The notes: generated by a model from the sequence alone, not told the origin. A stretch of 64,000 nt of DNA from Thalassobius vesicularis (GCF_004799325.1 NZ_SSMD01000005.1:62001-126000), one strand, 5' to 3'; counted from the first letter of the stretch, positions 44,240-54,663 are shown. Numbers and translations are program-made.

Positions 44240-44325
44240 ACTGTTCCTCCGGAAGATGCTGGGGAACACTAGGCCAAGCAAGCGGGCCGGAAAAGAGGAA
44301 TACGCCGATACTGCGGGGATGGTTA

Positions 44326-46011
44326 ATGGCATTGCAACTGGGCAAAGTGCTGGCTGGCGTCGCGGTACAGGCGCGCCAATCCGCCGTGGACGCGTTCCGG
44401 CTGATGCGTCGTCAGGGGCCCAGCCAGGTGCAGTTCTGGCTGCTGGCCCTGTCCATCGGCGTCGGGGCGGGCTTTGCGGCGCTGTTCTTTCGCAAGGGCA
44501 TCGACCTGCTGCAATCCACGATCTACGGCACCCGTGACCTGACGCACCTGCACAGCTTTGCCGAAAGCCTGCCGTGGTACTGGGTGCTGATCGTCCCGAT
44601 CATCGGCGGGCTGATCACCGGCATCGTGCTGCACCTGTTCACGCCCGATGGCCGCGTCCGCTCGGTCGCCGACGTGATCGAGGGCGCCGCCATGCATGAC
44701 GGCCGGGTCGAGGGCAGGGCGGGCATCGCCTCGGCCTTTGCCTCGCTGGTCACCCTGTCCACCGGCGGCTCGACCGGGCGCGAGGGGCCGGTGGTGCACC
44801 TGGCCTCGGTCCTGTCCAGCTGGGTCAGCGAAAAGATCCACGCCAACGGCATCACCGGGCGCGACCTGCTGGGCTGCGCCGTGGCCGCCGCCGTCTCGGC
44901 CAGCTTCAACGCCCCCATCGCCGGGGCGCTTTTCGCGCTCGAGGTGGTGCTGCGCCATTTCGCCGTCCACGCCTTTGCGCCCATCGCCATTGCCAGCGTC
45001 GCGGGCACCATCATCAACCGGCTAGAGTTCGGCGGCGTGACCGAGTTCCACCTGCCCGAAGGCAACACGCTGGAATTCTATGTCGAGCTTCCCGCCTTCA
45101 TCCTGCTGGGCCTGATCTGCGGCGTCGTGGCCTTTGCCCTGATGCGCGCCGTCTTCATCGCCGAGGACGCCGCCAACCAGATCCAGACCGGCACCGGCAT
45201 GCCGCGCTGGCTGCGCCCCGCCGTGGCGGGGGCGCTGCTGGGCGCGCTGGCCATCGCCTATCCGCATATCATCGGGGTCGGCTACGAAACCACCTCGGCC
45301 GCGCTGACGGGGCAACTGTTGTGGCACGAGGCGATCGTCTTTGCCGCGCTCAAGGTGATCGCCGTGTCGATCACCATGGCCGGGCGGATGGGCGGGGGCA
45401 TGTTCTCGCCCGCGCTGATGGTGGGGGCGCTGACCGGGCTGGCCTTTGGCCTGATCGCCACCGGCGTGTTCCCCGAGGTCTCGGGCTCGCACACCCTCTA
45501 CGCGCTGGCCGGGATGGGCGCTGTGGCGGCGGCGGTGCTGGGTGCACCGATTTCCACCACCATGATCGTGTTTGAACTGACCGGCGACTGGCAGACCGGT
45601 CTGGCCGTGATGGTCACCGTCTCGCTGTCCACCGCGCTGGCCTCGCGCCTTGTGGATCGGTCGTTCTTCCTGACCCAGCTGGAGCGGCGCGATATCCACC
45701 TTGCCGCCGGGCCGCAAGCCTACCTGTTGGCGATGTTCCGGGCCGATACGCTGATGCGCAAACCCGACGATCCCGGCGCCGCCGATCCCAAACGCTGCGA
45801 GGACATGGTCGAGGACGGCATCTACCTTGAAATGACCGCCACGCTGGAACAGGCCATGCCGCTGTTCGACCGCGCCGGTGCGCCGTTCCTGCCGGTCATC
45901 AGCCGCGAAAACGACGAAGCGCCCCAGATCCGGGGCGCCTTGTTCCATGTCGATGCGTTGAAAGCGTTCAATCGCGCCCTGGCCGCAACCGCGGCCGAGG
46001 AACACTCTTAA
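44326..46011 (+). CDS. ClC-family chloride channel/transporter
   Basis: This 561-residue membrane protein has the ClC selectivity elements GSTGREGP (Glu153 in GREGP is the gating glutamate) and the later GRMGGGMFSPALMVGA. About ten hydrophobic segments span residues 35-445. The C-terminal 110 residues look like a single or degenerate CBS region (LEMTATLEQAMPLFDRAGAPFLPVISRE), not the usual pair. It would exchange Cl- for H+ or conduct Cl-. It overlaps the convergent DUF427 gene by 4 bases. Confidence 0.9.
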   Translation: MALQLGKVLAGVAVQARQSAVDAFRLMRRQGPSQVQFWLLALSIGVGAGFAALFFRKGIDLLQSTIYGTRDLTHLHSFAESLPWYWVLIVPIIGGLITGIVLHLFTPDGRVRSVADVIEGAAMHDGRVEGRAGIASAFASLVTLSTGGSTGREGPVVHLASVLSSWVSEKIHANGITGRDLLGCAVAAAVSASFNAPIAGALFALEVVLRHFAVHAFAPIAIASVAGTIINRLEFGGVTEFHLPEGNTLEFYVELPAFILLGLICGVVAFALMRAVFIAEDAANQIQTGTGMPRWLRPAVAGALLGALAIAYPHIIGVGYETTSAALTGQLLWHEAIVFAALKVIAVSITMAGRMGGGMFSPALMVGALTGLAFGLIATGVFPEVSGSHTLYALAGMGAVAAAVLGAPISTTMIVFELTGDWQTGLAVMVTVSLSTALASRLVDRSFFLTQLERRDIHLAAGPQAYLLAMFRADTLMRKPDDPGAADPKRCEDMVEDGIYLEMTATLEQAMPLFDRAGAPFLPVISRENDEAPQIRGALFHVDALKAFNRALAATAAEEHS

Positions 46012-46337
46012 AGACGCTCAACCGCCAGCTTGTCGGACGCGTAGAACGACAGGTAGTCCTTCAGACGTTCCGCATCCGCCACCGGAGCCTCATAGCTCAG
46101 CGCGGCGTCCGTCAGCGTCGTGCTTTTGGTGACGATGGAATAATGCGTGGCCGCGCCTGCGGCCCCCGTGGTCACCTTGGCGGTCTTGTCCAGAAACGCC
46201 ATCGCGATATCCCCGCGCGGGAAAAAGATCGCGGCGGGCTTGTCGCCCTCGCTCAGCTCCAGCGCGTTGCTGGTTTCGCCCAGAACGGCACCGCCTGCGC
46301 GCACCACCCATGTGCCTTCGGCCTTGCGTATCGTCAT
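46008..46337 (-). CDS. DUF427 domain protein
   Basis: This 109-residue single-domain protein matches DUF427: MTIRKAEGTWVVRAGGAVLGET, IFFPRGDIAMAFL, HYSIVTKSTTLTDAALSYE and YLSFYASDKLAVE (each shown in part). The family has a small beta-rich fold and no established function. I chose ATG 46337, with GGGGAAT just upstream; a TTG at 46349 would add four residues. Its stop overlaps the ClC stop on the other strand. Confidence 0.85.
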   Translation of the reverse strand: MTIRKAEGTWVVRAGGAVLGETSNALELSEGDKPAAIFFPRGDIAMAFLDKTAKVTTGAAGAATHYSIVTKSTTLTDAALSYEAPVADAERLKDYLSFYASDKLAVERL

Positions 46338-46411
46338 CGTATTCCCCAATTCAGTTCCCCTCTCCTGTGCGTCCTGCCCGCCCGGTATGACAGAGTGATG
46401 TCACAGCCGGT

Positions 46412-48214
46412 TCACAGCGGCGCAGTCGCATCGCGCAACCATATCCGAGCGGCCTCGCTTAACCGAGAGCCGATTTTGTCGCGGCACGCAGCGTGATACG
46501 CGTTCACCCAGGCGATCTCGGCGGGCGACAGCATCTCGCGCGCGATCAGGCGCCGGTCGATGGGCACCCAGGTCAGCGTCTCGAAGGCAAACATCGCGCG
46601 CGCATCCGCGCCGTCCAGCGCCGGGGCGTCCTGCACGACGATCAGGTTCTCGATCCGGATGCCGAACGCGCCCTCGCGGTAATAGCCCGGCTCGTTCGAC
46701 AGGATCATCCCCGGCTTCAGCGGGATCGTGGAAATCCGCGACAGCCGCGCCGGCCCCTCGTGGACGCACAGGAACACACCCACACCATGCCCGGTGCCGT
46801 GGTTGTAATCCAACCCCGCCAGCCACAGCGGATAGCGCGCAATCGCGTCCAGATCGCGCCCCGCCAGCCCTTGGGGGAAGCGCGCGCGCGAAATCCCGAC
46901 CATGCCCTGCAGCACGCGGGTGAAACAGGCGCGCTCCTCCTCCCCGACCTGGCCGATGGGCAGGGTGCGGGTGATGTCGGTGGTGCCGTTCAGGTACTGC
47001 CCGCCGCTGTCCACGACGATCAGCTGGCCGTCCTCCAGCGTCCGGTTGGTCTTCTCAGTCACGCGGTAATGGATCACCGCCCCGTTCGGCCCGGCGCCCG
47101 AGATCGTGTCAAAGCTGATATCCCGCAGCGCGTTCGTCGCCCTGCGGAACCCCTCCAGCGATTTGACCACGTCGATCTCGGTGATGCTGCCGGGGGTCTG
47201 CGCATCGAACCAGCACAGGAATTCGCACATCGCGGCGGCGTCGGTCAGGTGGGCGGCGCGGGTGGCGGCGATCTCAGCATCCGTTTTGCAGGCCTTGGGC
47301 AGGATGCACGGATCCTGCGCCCAAGCGACCGGCACACCAGCCTCCTCCAGCTCCAGGCTCACCTGCAAGGGCGCGGTCGCGCGGTCCACCCGCACCGGCC
47401 CGGTCAAGGAGCGCAACCCCGCCTCGAACCCCGAGGGCGGGCGGATCGTCACCTCGGCCCCCAGATGGGCGCGCACGTCTTTGTTCAGTTTGGCGGCGTC
47501 CGCGAACAGGCTCAGATGGCCGGTGTCGTGCAGGATGGCAAAGGCATGCGCCACCGGGTTGCGCGGGATGTCCGCGCCGCGAATATTCAGCAGCCACGCG
47601 ATGGAATCGGGCAGCGTCAGGACGGCGGCCTCATGTCCCGCCTTGCGCAGCCCCTCGGCCAGCCGGGCGCGTTTTGCGGCGTGGCTCTCGCCCGCCAGAT
47701 CGTCGGGATAGATCATGATCGCGCCCTGCGGCGGGGCGGGCTGGTCGGCCCAGATCCGATCCACCAGGTTATCCGTCGCCCGCAGGCTGATGTCCGAGCC
47801 TTGCAGGATGCGCTCCAGTTCCTCGACCTCTTCGGCGGTGTGCAGCCACGGGTCAAACCCGACGATGCCACCCTTGGGCAACTGCTCCAGCAGCCAGTCG
47901 CCCAGCCGCGTTTCGGGCCACGGCACCGGCGTGAAATGCGCCAGATCGACCTGCGCCTTGACCTGCGTGCGATAGCGCCCGTCGATGAACACCCCCGCCA
48001 CGCCCTTCAGCGCCGCGCAGAACCCGGCCGAGCCGGTGAACCCCGTCAGCCACGCCAGCCGGTCGTCGCGCGCGGCCACGTATTCGCCCTGATGCGCATC
48101 GGCGCGCGGGATCAGGAACCCGGCCAGCCCCTCGCGCCGCAGCTGATCACGCAGCTGCGCCAGACGTCCGGGCCCCTTCGACGGGTCCGAGGTTTCGTGA
48201 AAGCTCTGGAACAT
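46412..48214 (-). CDS. pepP: M24 aminopeptidase P (Xaa-Pro aminopeptidase)
   Basis: This 600-residue protein has two creatinase-like N-terminal domains (AGFLIPRADAHQGEYV, LTGFTGSAGFCAAL) and a C-terminal M24 metallopeptidase domain. Metal ligands are visible in VVDSGGQYLNGTTDITRT (two aspartates), GTGHGVGVFLCVHEGP (histidine), SNEPGYYREGAFGIRIENL (glutamate). It removes N-terminal residues that precede proline, in the cytosol. The length and order equal those of the long, eukaryote-like Xaa-Pro aminopeptidases. It lies 57 bp after cobT on the same strand. Confidence 0.92.
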   Translation of the reverse strand: MFQSFHETSDPSKGPGRLAQLRDQLRREGLAGFLIPRADAHQGEYVAARDDRLAWLTGFTGSAGFCAALKGVAGVFIDGRYRTQVKAQVDLAHFTPVPWPETRLGDWLLEQLPKGGIVGFDPWLHTAEEVEELERILQGSDISLRATDNLVDRIWADQPAPPQGAIMIYPDDLAGESHAAKRARLAEGLRKAGHEAAVLTLPDSIAWLLNIRGADIPRNPVAHAFAILHDTGHLSLFADAAKLNKDVRAHLGAEVTIRPPSGFEAGLRSLTGPVRVDRATAPLQVSLELEEAGVPVAWAQDPCILPKACKTDAEIAATRAAHLTDAAAMCEFLCWFDAQTPGSITEIDVVKSLEGFRRATNALRDISFDTISGAGPNGAVIHYRVTEKTNRTLEDGQLIVVDSGGQYLNGTTDITRTLPIGQVGEEERACFTRVLQGMVGISRARFPQGLAGRDLDAIARYPLWLAGLDYNHGTGHGVGVFLCVHEGPARLSRISTIPLKPGMILSNEPGYYREGAFGIRIENLIVVQDAPALDGADARAMFAFETLTWVPIDRRLIAREMLSPAEIAWVNAYHAACRDKIGSRLSEAARIWLRDATAPL

Positions 48215-48271
48215 AGCACACCCCCTTGGCTGACGCACAGTTGTGCAAATCCGCGCAGGGGGTGCAAGGGT

Positions 48272-50143
48272 TTAGCTGGCCTTCTTGATGCCCATCATGC
48301 GGGCACGCGCGCGCGGGTCCTGATCGAACAGCGCGGCCAGTTGTTCGGTCATCGCACCGGCCAGCTGTTCCACATCCGTGATCGTCACCGCGTGCTGGTA
48401 ATAGCGCGTCACGTCGTGGCCGATGCCGATGGCGATCAGCTCGACGATCTTTTTCTTCTCGATCATCGAGATCACGTCGCGCAGGTGTTTTTCCAGATAA
48501 TTCGCGGGGTTGACCGACAAGGTGCTGTCATCCACCGGCGCACCGTCCGAGATCACCATCAGGATCTTGCGCTGCTCGTGCCGCGCCATCATGCGGCGGT
48601 GCGCCCATTCCAGCGCCTCGCCGTCGATGTTTTCCTTCAGCAGGCCCTCTTTCATCATCAGGCCCAGATTGGTGCGGGTCCGGCGCATCGGGGCGTCCGC
48701 GCGCTTATAGACGATGTGGCGCAGGTCGTTCAGGCGGCCCGGCAGCTGCGGGCGCCCGTCGGCCAGCCATTTTTCACGGCTCTGGCCGCCTTTCCACGCG
48801 CGGGTGGTAAAGCCCAGCACCTCGACCTTGACGTCGCACCGCTCCAGCGTGCGGGCCAGAACGTCGGCGCAGATCGCCGCAATGGAAATCGGCCGACCCC
48901 GCATCGAGCCCGAGTTGTCCAGCAACAGCGTCACCACCGTGTCCTTGAACTCGGTGTCTTTTTCCACCTTGAACGACAGCGGAGTCGTCGGGTTCGCCAC
49001 CACGCGCGCCAGACGTCCGGCGTCCAGGATGCCTTCTTCCATGTCGAACAGCCAGCTGCGGTTCTGCTGTGCCTGCAGGCGGCGTTGCAGCTTGTTGGCC
49101 AGTCGGCTGACAGCGCCCTTCAGCGGCTCCAGCTGTTGATCCAGATAGGCGCGCAGGCGCTCCAGCTCGGCGGGTTCGGCCAGCTCTTCGGCGGCGATCT
49201 CCTCGTCGAAATCGGTGATGTAGGCGCCATAATTCGGGTCCGCGTCCGACAGCGGGGCAGGGGGCGGCGGCTCCAGCGGGGCCTCGCCCTCGGGCAGCTC
49301 GGTCTCGTCGGACATCTGCTCGTCCGCCATGTCATCCATGGTGACCTGCGCCTCGGAGCTATCCTGAGTCTCGTCCTGCGATTGCTCGGGATCGGCCTCG
49401 GCGTCCTGATCGTCCTGATCATCCTGGCCGCTTTCCTGATCCTCTTGCTCTTCGGCGTCTTCCTGCGCCTCGTCCTGCTGGTCTTCGTCCGGCTGGTCGG
49501 GGTCATCGCCCAACTGATCGCCGTATCCCAGCTCTTCGATGATCTGACGGGCAAAGCGCGCGAATTCCGCCTGGTCCGACAGCTTTTCCTTCACGTCTTC
49601 CAGCGTGCCGCCGGCCTGGTCCTCGATGAACCCGCGCCACAGCTCCATCACGTTGGCCGCAGCCGGGGGCAGGGCCCGCCCGGTCGCCAGATGCCGCACC
49701 ATGTAGCCCGCCGCCATGTGCAGCGGCGCGTCGGCGGCCTGCGTGATCTGGTCATAGCCCAGCCGCTTGGCGTCGGTCTGGATCTTGGCGTCGATATTGC
49801 CCGCCGTACCCGGCATGTCGCGCGCGCCCATCGCCTCGCAGCGGGCGGTCTCCATCGCTTCGTAGATCGAGCGCGCCATATCCCCCGGCGGCACATAGCG
49901 CGCGTGGATCTTGTCGTTGTGATACTTGCGCTGCATCGCCAGCGCGTCGGCGGTGCCGCGCGCCAGCAGCACCTCGTCCGCGGTCATGCGGCGGGTCACC
50001 TGCGGCAGGCGCATCGTGTCGCCCGTCAGGCCCGACGGATCGACCGAGTAATTCACGGTCAATTCGGGATCGTCCGCCAGCACCTTGGTCGCTTCGGCCA
50101 GGGCTTTCTTGAACGGATCGGCTGGGTTGTCGGTCTTCTTCAT
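48272..50143 (-). CDS. cobT: aerobic cobaltochelatase subunit CobT
   Basis: This 623-residue protein has an N-terminal CobT domain, a very acidic middle ([18 protein letters not shown]), and a C-terminal von Willebrand A domain with the MIDAS motif [11 protein letters not shown]. With CobS it forms the AAA+ chaperone that drives CobN to insert cobalt into hydrogenobyrinic acid diamide in aerobic B12 synthesis. The start is ATG 50143; a GTG at 50155 is possible and neither has a strong ribosome-binding site. cobN is not in the window, and cobS lies 1.4 kb away on the same strand. Confidence 0.95.
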   Translation of the reverse strand: MKKTDNPADPFKKALAEATKVLADDPELTVNYSVDPSGLTGDTMRLPQVTRRMTADEVLLARGTADALAMQRKYHNDKIHARYVPPGDMARSIYEAMETARCEAMGARDMPGTAGNIDAKIQTDAKRLGYDQITQAADAPLHMAAGYMVRHLATGRALPPAAANVMELWRGFIEDQAGGTLEDVKEKLSDQAEFARFARQIIEELGYGDQLGDDPDQPDEDQQDEAQEDAEEQEDQESGQDDQDDQDAEADPEQSQDETQDSSEAQVTMDDMADEQMSDETELPEGEAPLEPPPPAPLSDADPNYGAYITDFDEEIAAEELAEPAELERLRAYLDQQLEPLKGAVSRLANKLQRRLQAQQNRSWLFDMEEGILDAGRLARVVANPTTPLSFKVEKDTEFKDTVVTLLLDNSGSMRGRPISIAAICADVLARTLERCDVKVEVLGFTTRAWKGGQSREKWLADGRPQLPGRLNDLRHIVYKRADAPMRRTRTNLGLMMKEGLLKENIDGEALEWAHRRMMARHEQRKILMVISDGAPVDDSTLSVNPANYLEKHLRDVISMIEKKKIVELIAIGIGHDVTRYYQHAVTITDVEQLAGAMTEQLAALFDQDPRARARMMGIKKAS

Positions 50144-50289
50144 CGTCGCGGCCACGGATCTGTCATACGTTTCCCGTGCACCCTAATCCGGGATATCGGG
50201 ATTGACCATAGGGCGCGCGCAGCAGCGTCACGTCAGGTTTTCCGATGGGCCGTTTTGGCGTATGCAAAGACAAGGGCAGGAGGGACGCC

Positions 50290-51063
50290 GTGAAAGTGGT
50301 CTATTGCGCCTATGGCGCGGCGAAATATGCGGATCAGCTGGCGCAATCCGTGCGCTCGCTGAAGGCATGGCACCCCGAGGCGCGGATTGTTGTGTGGTCC
50401 TCGGCCGATTTCACACAAAACCTGTGGAATTTGCCGGTCGAGGTGGTCGTTTCCCCGGTCGCCGAGCGCCCCTCGGACTGGCACGATCCGCTGATGAAAC
50501 TGCGCGCCATCGCCGATCAGGCAGCGCAGGCAGAGCCGTTTCTGTATCTCGACACCGACACGTTTATCGCCGGCCCGCTGGATGAGGCGTGGAAATTACT
50601 GAGCGATTACGACTGCTTAGGTGTCCATTCCCCGATCCCCGACCAGCGCGGTTTCCTTGTGCTGCCGCCCGCACCCGGCCTGACCCGCCCCGATCCGGCG
50701 GTGTTTCCCGAATGGAACGGCGGCGTTCTGTTCTTCTCGGGCCGGGACGGCGCGCAACGGATTGCGCGTAACTGGTTGGTATGGCAGGAAAAAATGATCC
50801 CCGGCGGCGGCGATCAATGGACGCTGGCGCAGGCGCTCTGGTCCAGCGGAGCCCGTCTGCATGCGCTGCCCAACACCTGGAATTGCCGCCTTCCGGCCTC
50901 TCCCTCGGTCTATGGCGCCGTGAAAATCCTGCACGACGATCACCCGGACCTGGCGAGTGTTTCTGAAATAATCAATCAGGAACAAAGGCTTAGGCGAATT
51001 GTCCGCGACGGTGAGACCTACGTCCTCGCGCATGATCTGACAGACGGGCGGCGCTGTTTCTAG
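50290..51063 (+). CDS. GT8-like glycosyltransferase / nucleotide-diphospho-sugar transferase fold protein
   Basis: This 257-residue protein has a Rossmann-like N-terminus (KVVYCAYGAAKYADQLAQSV) and a DxD metal site at residues 88-90 in FLYLDTDTFI, followed by FPEWNGGVLFF and GGGDQWTLAQAL. These patterns are those of GT-A fold transferases related to family 8. The acceptor and sugar are unknown. The start is GTG 50290 because AGGAGG lies 6 bases before it. It is inserted on the opposite strand between cobT and cobS, and overlaps the small secreted-protein gene by 4 bases at its end. Confidence 0.7.
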   Translation: MKVVYCAYGAAKYADQLAQSVRSLKAWHPEARIVVWSSADFTQNLWNLPVEVVVSPVAERPSDWHDPLMKLRAIADQAAQAEPFLYLDTDTFIAGPLDEAWKLLSDYDCLGVHSPIPDQRGFLVLPPAPGLTRPDPAVFPEWNGGVLFFSGRDGAQRIARNWLVWQEKMIPGGGDQWTLAQALWSSGARLHALPNTWNCRLPASPSVYGAVKILHDDHPDLASVSEIINQEQRLRRIVRDGETYVLAHDLTDGRRCF

Positions 51064-51455
51064 CTGAGTAGCAACGAGCGGCACTCACCGATCTGCCGCA
51101 CTGCCAGCCGTTCGGCCCGCTGCGCCGCGCGTTTGTCCTGCCCAAACGTCGCCCGCGTCAGCAGATAGGCATGCGCCATCTTCGCCTCGACCCGCCAAGC
51201 CAACACCTCGCGCCCTTGCTCGGGTGGCATAAGTGCCTCCAGCAATTCAATAATTCCGGCGCGCTGGCGTTGGGTTTCTTCCGATCCGGGGCCGTCGAAC
51301 ATCCATTGCCACTCCATCTGGGCCGACAGCCGGCCGACGCAGGTGGCAAAGGTGCGCAGCTGATCTTGCCACGGGGCAACCTGCGCCCAAGCGGCGGGGG
51401 CGGTCCCGATTCCGCCCAGCATGATCGCCAAGAGAAGAGTTCGCAAAGTGCCCAT
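51060..51455 (-). CDS. small secreted protein of unknown function
   Basis: This 131-residue protein begins with a clear signal peptide (MGTLRTLLLAIMLGGIGTAP, then AAWAQ as the likely cleavage site), so it is periplasmic. The mature part is helical with two conserved-looking cysteines (TFATCVGRLSA and IGECRSLLL), which could form a disulfide. I do not recognise a named family. It is on the same strand as cobS, 123 bp downstream of it. A longer frame to 51530 lacks a good start. Confidence 0.75.
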   Translation of the reverse strand: MGTLRTLLLAIMLGGIGTAPAAWAQVAPWQDQLRTFATCVGRLSAQMEWQWMFDGPGSEETQRQRAGIIELLEALMPPEQGREVLAWRVEAKMAHAYLLTRATFGQDKRAAQRAERLAVRQIGECRSLLLS

Positions 51456-51578
51456 AAAATGGACTATACGGTCAAAAAATATCCAGACAAAGCACCATTT
51501 TCTACCCTGCCTCAATGCCCCGAAACGCAAAACGGCGCCCGCGAGGGGCGCCGTTCAGGCCAACCGATGGGGTCGGGC

Positions 51579-52550
51579 TTATTTCATCGCCATCGAGACG
51601 GCGCTTTCCGGCAGTTCCTCGTCAAAGCAACGCTGGTAGAACTCGGCCACGGTCTGGCGCTCCAGCTCGTCGCATTTGTTCAGGAAGGACAGGCGGAACG
51701 CATAGCCGACATTGCGGAAAATCTCGGCGTTCTGGGCCCAGTTGATCACGGTCCGGGGCGACATGACGGTGGACAGGTCGCCATTCATGAAGGCGGTCCG
51801 GGTCAGGTCGGCCAGCGTCACCATCTGGCTGATCTGCTTGCGTCCCTTCTCGGTGTTGTAATGCGGGTTCTTGGCCAGCACGATCGCGGTTTCGGCGTCA
51901 TGCGACAGGTAGTTCAGCGTGGCGACCAGCGACCAGCGGTCCATCTGCGCCTGGTTGATCTGCTGCACCCCGTGGTACAGGCCCGTGGTGTCGCCCAGAC
52001 CAACGGTGTTGGCGGTGGCGAACAGACGGAAATAGGGGTTCGGCGTGATGACCTCGTTCTGGTCCAGCAGGGTCAGCTTGCCGTCATGCTCCAGCACGCG
52101 CTGGATCACGAACATCACGTCCGCACGGCCCGCGTCGTATTCGTCGAACACGATGGCGCAGGGGTTGCGCAGGGCCCAGGGCAGGATGCCTTCGTGGAAT
52201 TCGGTGACCTGCTTGCCGTCCTTCAGCTTGATCGCGTCCTTGCCGATCAGGTCGATCCGGCTGATGTGGCTGTCCAGGTTGACGCGGACGGTGGGCCAGT
52301 TCAGGCGCGCGCCGACTTGCTCGATATGGGTCGATTTGCCGGTGCCGTGGTAGCCCTGGATCATCACGCGGCGGTTGTTGCGGAAACCCGCAAGGATGGC
52401 CAGCGTGGTGTCGGGGTCGAATTTATAGGTCGGGTCGATCTCGGGCACGCGTTCAGTGCGGTCGGCAAAGCCCTTCACGGTCATGTCCGTGTCGATCCCG
52501 AACATGTCGCGGACAGAGATCTCTTCGGTGGGTTTTGCGTGCTTGTCCAT
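51579..52550 (-). CDS. cobS: aerobic cobaltochelatase subunit CobS
   Basis: This 323-residue AAA+ ATPase has Walker [10 protein letters not shown] at residues 66-74, Walker B VFDEYD at 134-139, and the sensor segment [17 protein letters not shown]. It partners CobT in the ATP-driven chelatase complex for B12 synthesis. The ATG at 52550 follows GGACGAGAC. It lies 203 bp downstream of the J-domain gene. No cobalamin riboswitch was seen in front of cobS or cobT. Confidence 0.96.
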   Translation of the reverse strand: MDKHAKPTEEISVRDMFGIDTDMTVKGFADRTERVPEIDPTYKFDPDTTLAILAGFRNNRRVMIQGYHGTGKSTHIEQVGARLNWPTVRVNLDSHISRIDLIGKDAIKLKDGKQVTEFHEGILPWALRNPCAIVFDEYDAGRADVMFVIQRVLEHDGKLTLLDQNEVITPNPYFRLFATANTVGLGDTTGLYHGVQQINQAQMDRWSLVATLNYLSHDAETAIVLAKNPHYNTEKGRKQISQMVTLADLTRTAFMNGDLSTVMSPRTVINWAQNAEIFRNVGYAFRLSFLNKCDELERQTVAEFYQRCFDEELPESAVSMAMK

Positions 52551-52753
52551 GTCTCGTCCGCCTTTACCTGCGTGCTGAATTGGGGGCCGGATTGCCCGTG
52601 CCCCCGAGTGGTGCAACATATTGCGCGCGAGGGCAAGAGCCAGTGCGCCGTTCCGCCGCGTCCGATTGTATCGTTGCGTCACTTGCCGCCTGACATGGCG
52701 TGCCAAAGAAAAAGGCGGGGAAATCCCCGCCCGTTTTCCGGCATTTGACCGCG

Positions 52754-53377
52754 TCACTTGAAGTTGCGGCTTTCCTTGATCTGGTCCCAGGCCCAGACGA
52801 CCAATTGCAGCTGTTCTTCCTGGCTGCGGTCGCCGCCGTTCATGTCAGGGTGCAGCACCTTGATCAGCTTCTTGTAGGCCTTGCGGACCTCGGCCTTGGT
52901 CCAGGTGTCCTGTGCTTCGAGGATCTCGATGGCGCGGCGTTCGGTCGGGGGCAGGCGGCGGCCAGCGGCGGCGGCCTTGCCGGGGTTCTTGGTGGCGTTG
53001 GCGCCCAGCACCTGATGCGGGTCCTCGATGCCCAGACGGGCCCAGGCGCGGGCCTCGGGGTCGCCCATCGGACGGGTCTGGCGTTCCCACACCTTGTCCT
53101 TGGACATCTGGGCGTTCAGCTCGGCCTCGGTGGTGCCGTCGAAGAAGCTCCACTTCTGGTTATATTCGCGTACGTGGTCCTTGCAGAACCAGAAATACTC
53201 GTCCAGCACATCGGGTGCCTTGGGCGCGCGGTACTGGCCTGCCTCTTGGCAGCCCTCGTGTTCGCAGACGCGTTGCGAGGTTTCGAACGCCCCGGACATG
53301 CCTCGGCGGCCGCGGGTCGTTTTCTTTTTCGCCGACGAAACGGACATGTCGAACCCGAAGGGGTCTGATTTAGCCAT
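52754..53377 (-). CDS. J-domain (DnaJ-like) co-chaperone
   Basis: This 207-residue protein ends in a J domain (about residues 145-207) with the HPD tripeptide in [17 protein letters not shown], which stimulates DnaK. The N-terminal part has [15 protein letters not shown] and [15 protein letters not shown], a likely zinc-binding pair of cysteine/histidine motifs. Such J proteins lie upstream of cobS in many Rhodobacterales; a role in folding the chelatase is plausible but not shown. GAGGTGACC precedes the ATG. Confidence 0.88.
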   Translation of the reverse strand: MAKSDPFGFDMSVSSAKKKTTRGRRGMSGAFETSQRVCEHEGCQEAGQYRAPKAPDVLDEYFWFCKDHVREYNQKWSFFDGTTEAELNAQMSKDKVWERQTRPMGDPEARAWARLGIEDPHQVLGANATKNPGKAAAAGRRLPPTERRAIEILEAQDTWTKAEVRKAYKKLIKVLHPDMNGGDRSQEEQLQLVVWAWDQIKESRNFK

Positions 53378-53536
53378 GGGGTCACCTCTCGACTCGGACG
53401 GTGGAGTTTACACTTGTTGACGCCGAGTTGAAGGGGCGTCCGCGAAAAAATGGCAGGCACCTGGTCGTAGAGGGTAAGCGCCAGAGAATCGTGCCGCGCT
53501 AATCTATTGACGAATATTGACGTTTTTATGTGTGCG

Positions 53537-53992
53537 TTAATCTTCGGCGTCCGTGTCCGCCGGTTTCAGCGCGGACTGAGACGCCCGCGCGCGCAGCAGC
53601 GCGGCGGCGGGGCTGTCCATGTCGGCGGTGTCCTCGACCCCGTTATCCGACGCGTGGGCAAAGAAATTATCGGGCCCGTCCTCGTCGTCCTCCTCCTGCG
53701 GCGGAGGCGGGGTGGCAACCGGCGGCTCCAGCAGGCGGGGGGCGTAATCCTCGGTGTCCGAGGCGATGCGCCGGAACACCAACACATTGCGGTAGGTCGT
53801 GGTGACGGTGGTCAGCCCGTGGCGTTCCTCCGAGGGCAGGGTCTCGGCGCGCTGGTATTCCCAGCCGTCCGCCCCCATCCGGTTCATCAGGTCCTGCAGG
53901 GCATAGGCAAACCGCGCCTCGTGCCCGCGCACGCCTCTGGCCTTCAGTCCCTTCGCTGGTGCGGGAACCACCTTGTACTCGTATTTCGGCAT
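53537..53992 (-). CDS. DUF4177 domain protein
   Basis: This 151-residue protein begins with the DUF4177 domain (KYEYKVVPAPAKGLK, then NRMGADGWEYQRAETLPSEE and TYRNVLVFRR), a small fold in which DGWE is typical. The C-terminal 70 residues are acidic and proline-rich (VATPPPPQEEDDEDGPDN) and probably disordered. No function is known. It stands alone between the thioesterase and J-domain genes. Confidence 0.8.
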   Translation of the reverse strand: MPKYEYKVVPAPAKGLKARGVRGHEARFAYALQDLMNRMGADGWEYQRAETLPSEERHGLTTVTTTYRNVLVFRRIASDTEDYAPRLLEPPVATPPPPQEEDDEDGPDNFFAHASDNGVEDTADMDSPAAALLRARASQSALKPADTDAED

Positions 53993-54070
53993 CTATTGTT
54001 GTCCGTGCTCAAATCACGTCAACAGTATCAGCCCTGTGGCAAAACGCAAAAGCGATCCGCCCTGCAGGGG

Positions 54071-54550
54071 TCACTTCTTCTGAATACCGATGGGAAGACC
54101 GACAAAATTGGGCACCGGCAGGTGGCTGTGCGCCTCCAGCATGGCGTTGACCTTTTTGGCGACGTCCGGCGGGTAGGGGACGACGCGCGGGCCGCTCATG
54201 TCGACATGCAGCGTGACGCCCTCGCCGGTGGCCGAGACCCAGCCGTCCTCGTGGTACAGCCACTGGGCAAAGTGGAATTTCTTCTGATCCGTGGCCAGCA
54301 ACTGAAAGCCGACGCGCACCTTGTTGCCGACATGGATTTCGCGCAGGTAACGCACCCGGAAATCGGCCGTATAGGTGGTGTGCTGGCGCGTCGCCGCATA
54401 GTCGGGGCCAAAGCCCATCAGGATAAATGCCTCGTCCACGCCCCGGTCGAACAGGACGTTGTAATAGGCCATGTTCAAGTGTCCGTTATAGTCGATCCAT
54501 TCCGGCAGCACTTCCATGACAGACGAGAGGAACGGGGCTTTGTGGGGCAT
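54071..54550 (-). CDS. hotdog-fold acyl-CoA thioesterase
   Basis: This 159-residue protein has the 4-hydroxybenzoyl-CoA thioesterase-type motif EWIDYNGHLNMAYYNVLFD with the catalytic aspartate, then RVRYLREIHVGNKVRV. The family hydrolyses acyl-CoA thioesters; in roseobacters related enzymes act on carnitine or betaine derivatives, so the substrate stays open. I chose ATG 54550, with GGAAAGAAG just upstream, over the GTG at 54580. Confidence 0.85.
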   Translation of the reverse strand: MPHKAPFLSSVMEVLPEWIDYNGHLNMAYYNVLFDRGVDEAFILMGFGPDYAATRQHTTYTADFRVRYLREIHVGNKVRVGFQLLATDQKKFHFAQWLYHEDGWVSATGEGVTLHVDMSGPRVVPYPPDVAKKVNAMLEAHSHLPVPNFVGLPIGIQKK

Positions 54551-54610
54551 CGCGGGCTTCTTTCCATTGGTGATTTGCACACCCTAAGGCGAAGCGGCCC
54601 CCCGACGCAA

Positions 54611-54637
54611 GAAAACGGGAGGCACAAGGCCCCCCGT
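54611..54637 (-). terminator. rho-independent terminator of gatB
   Basis: On the minus strand ACGGGGGG (54637-54630) pairs with CCTCCCGT (54622-54615), with one G-T pair, followed by TTTTC. It lies 27 bp after the gatB stop. Confidence 0.75.
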
Positions 54638-54663
54638 CTGATGCAATTCTTGCTGATCCGGGA

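Noticed and set aside
46493-50293. Open frame of 1266 codons antisense to pepP and cobT
   Set aside because: It crosses two well-supported genes and the gap between them and has a shadow-like Arg/His/Gln-rich composition.
52551-52753. Cobalamin riboswitch upstream of cobS
   Set aside because: I looked for the B12-box (GCCACTG-like) and saw nothing similar before cobS or cobT.
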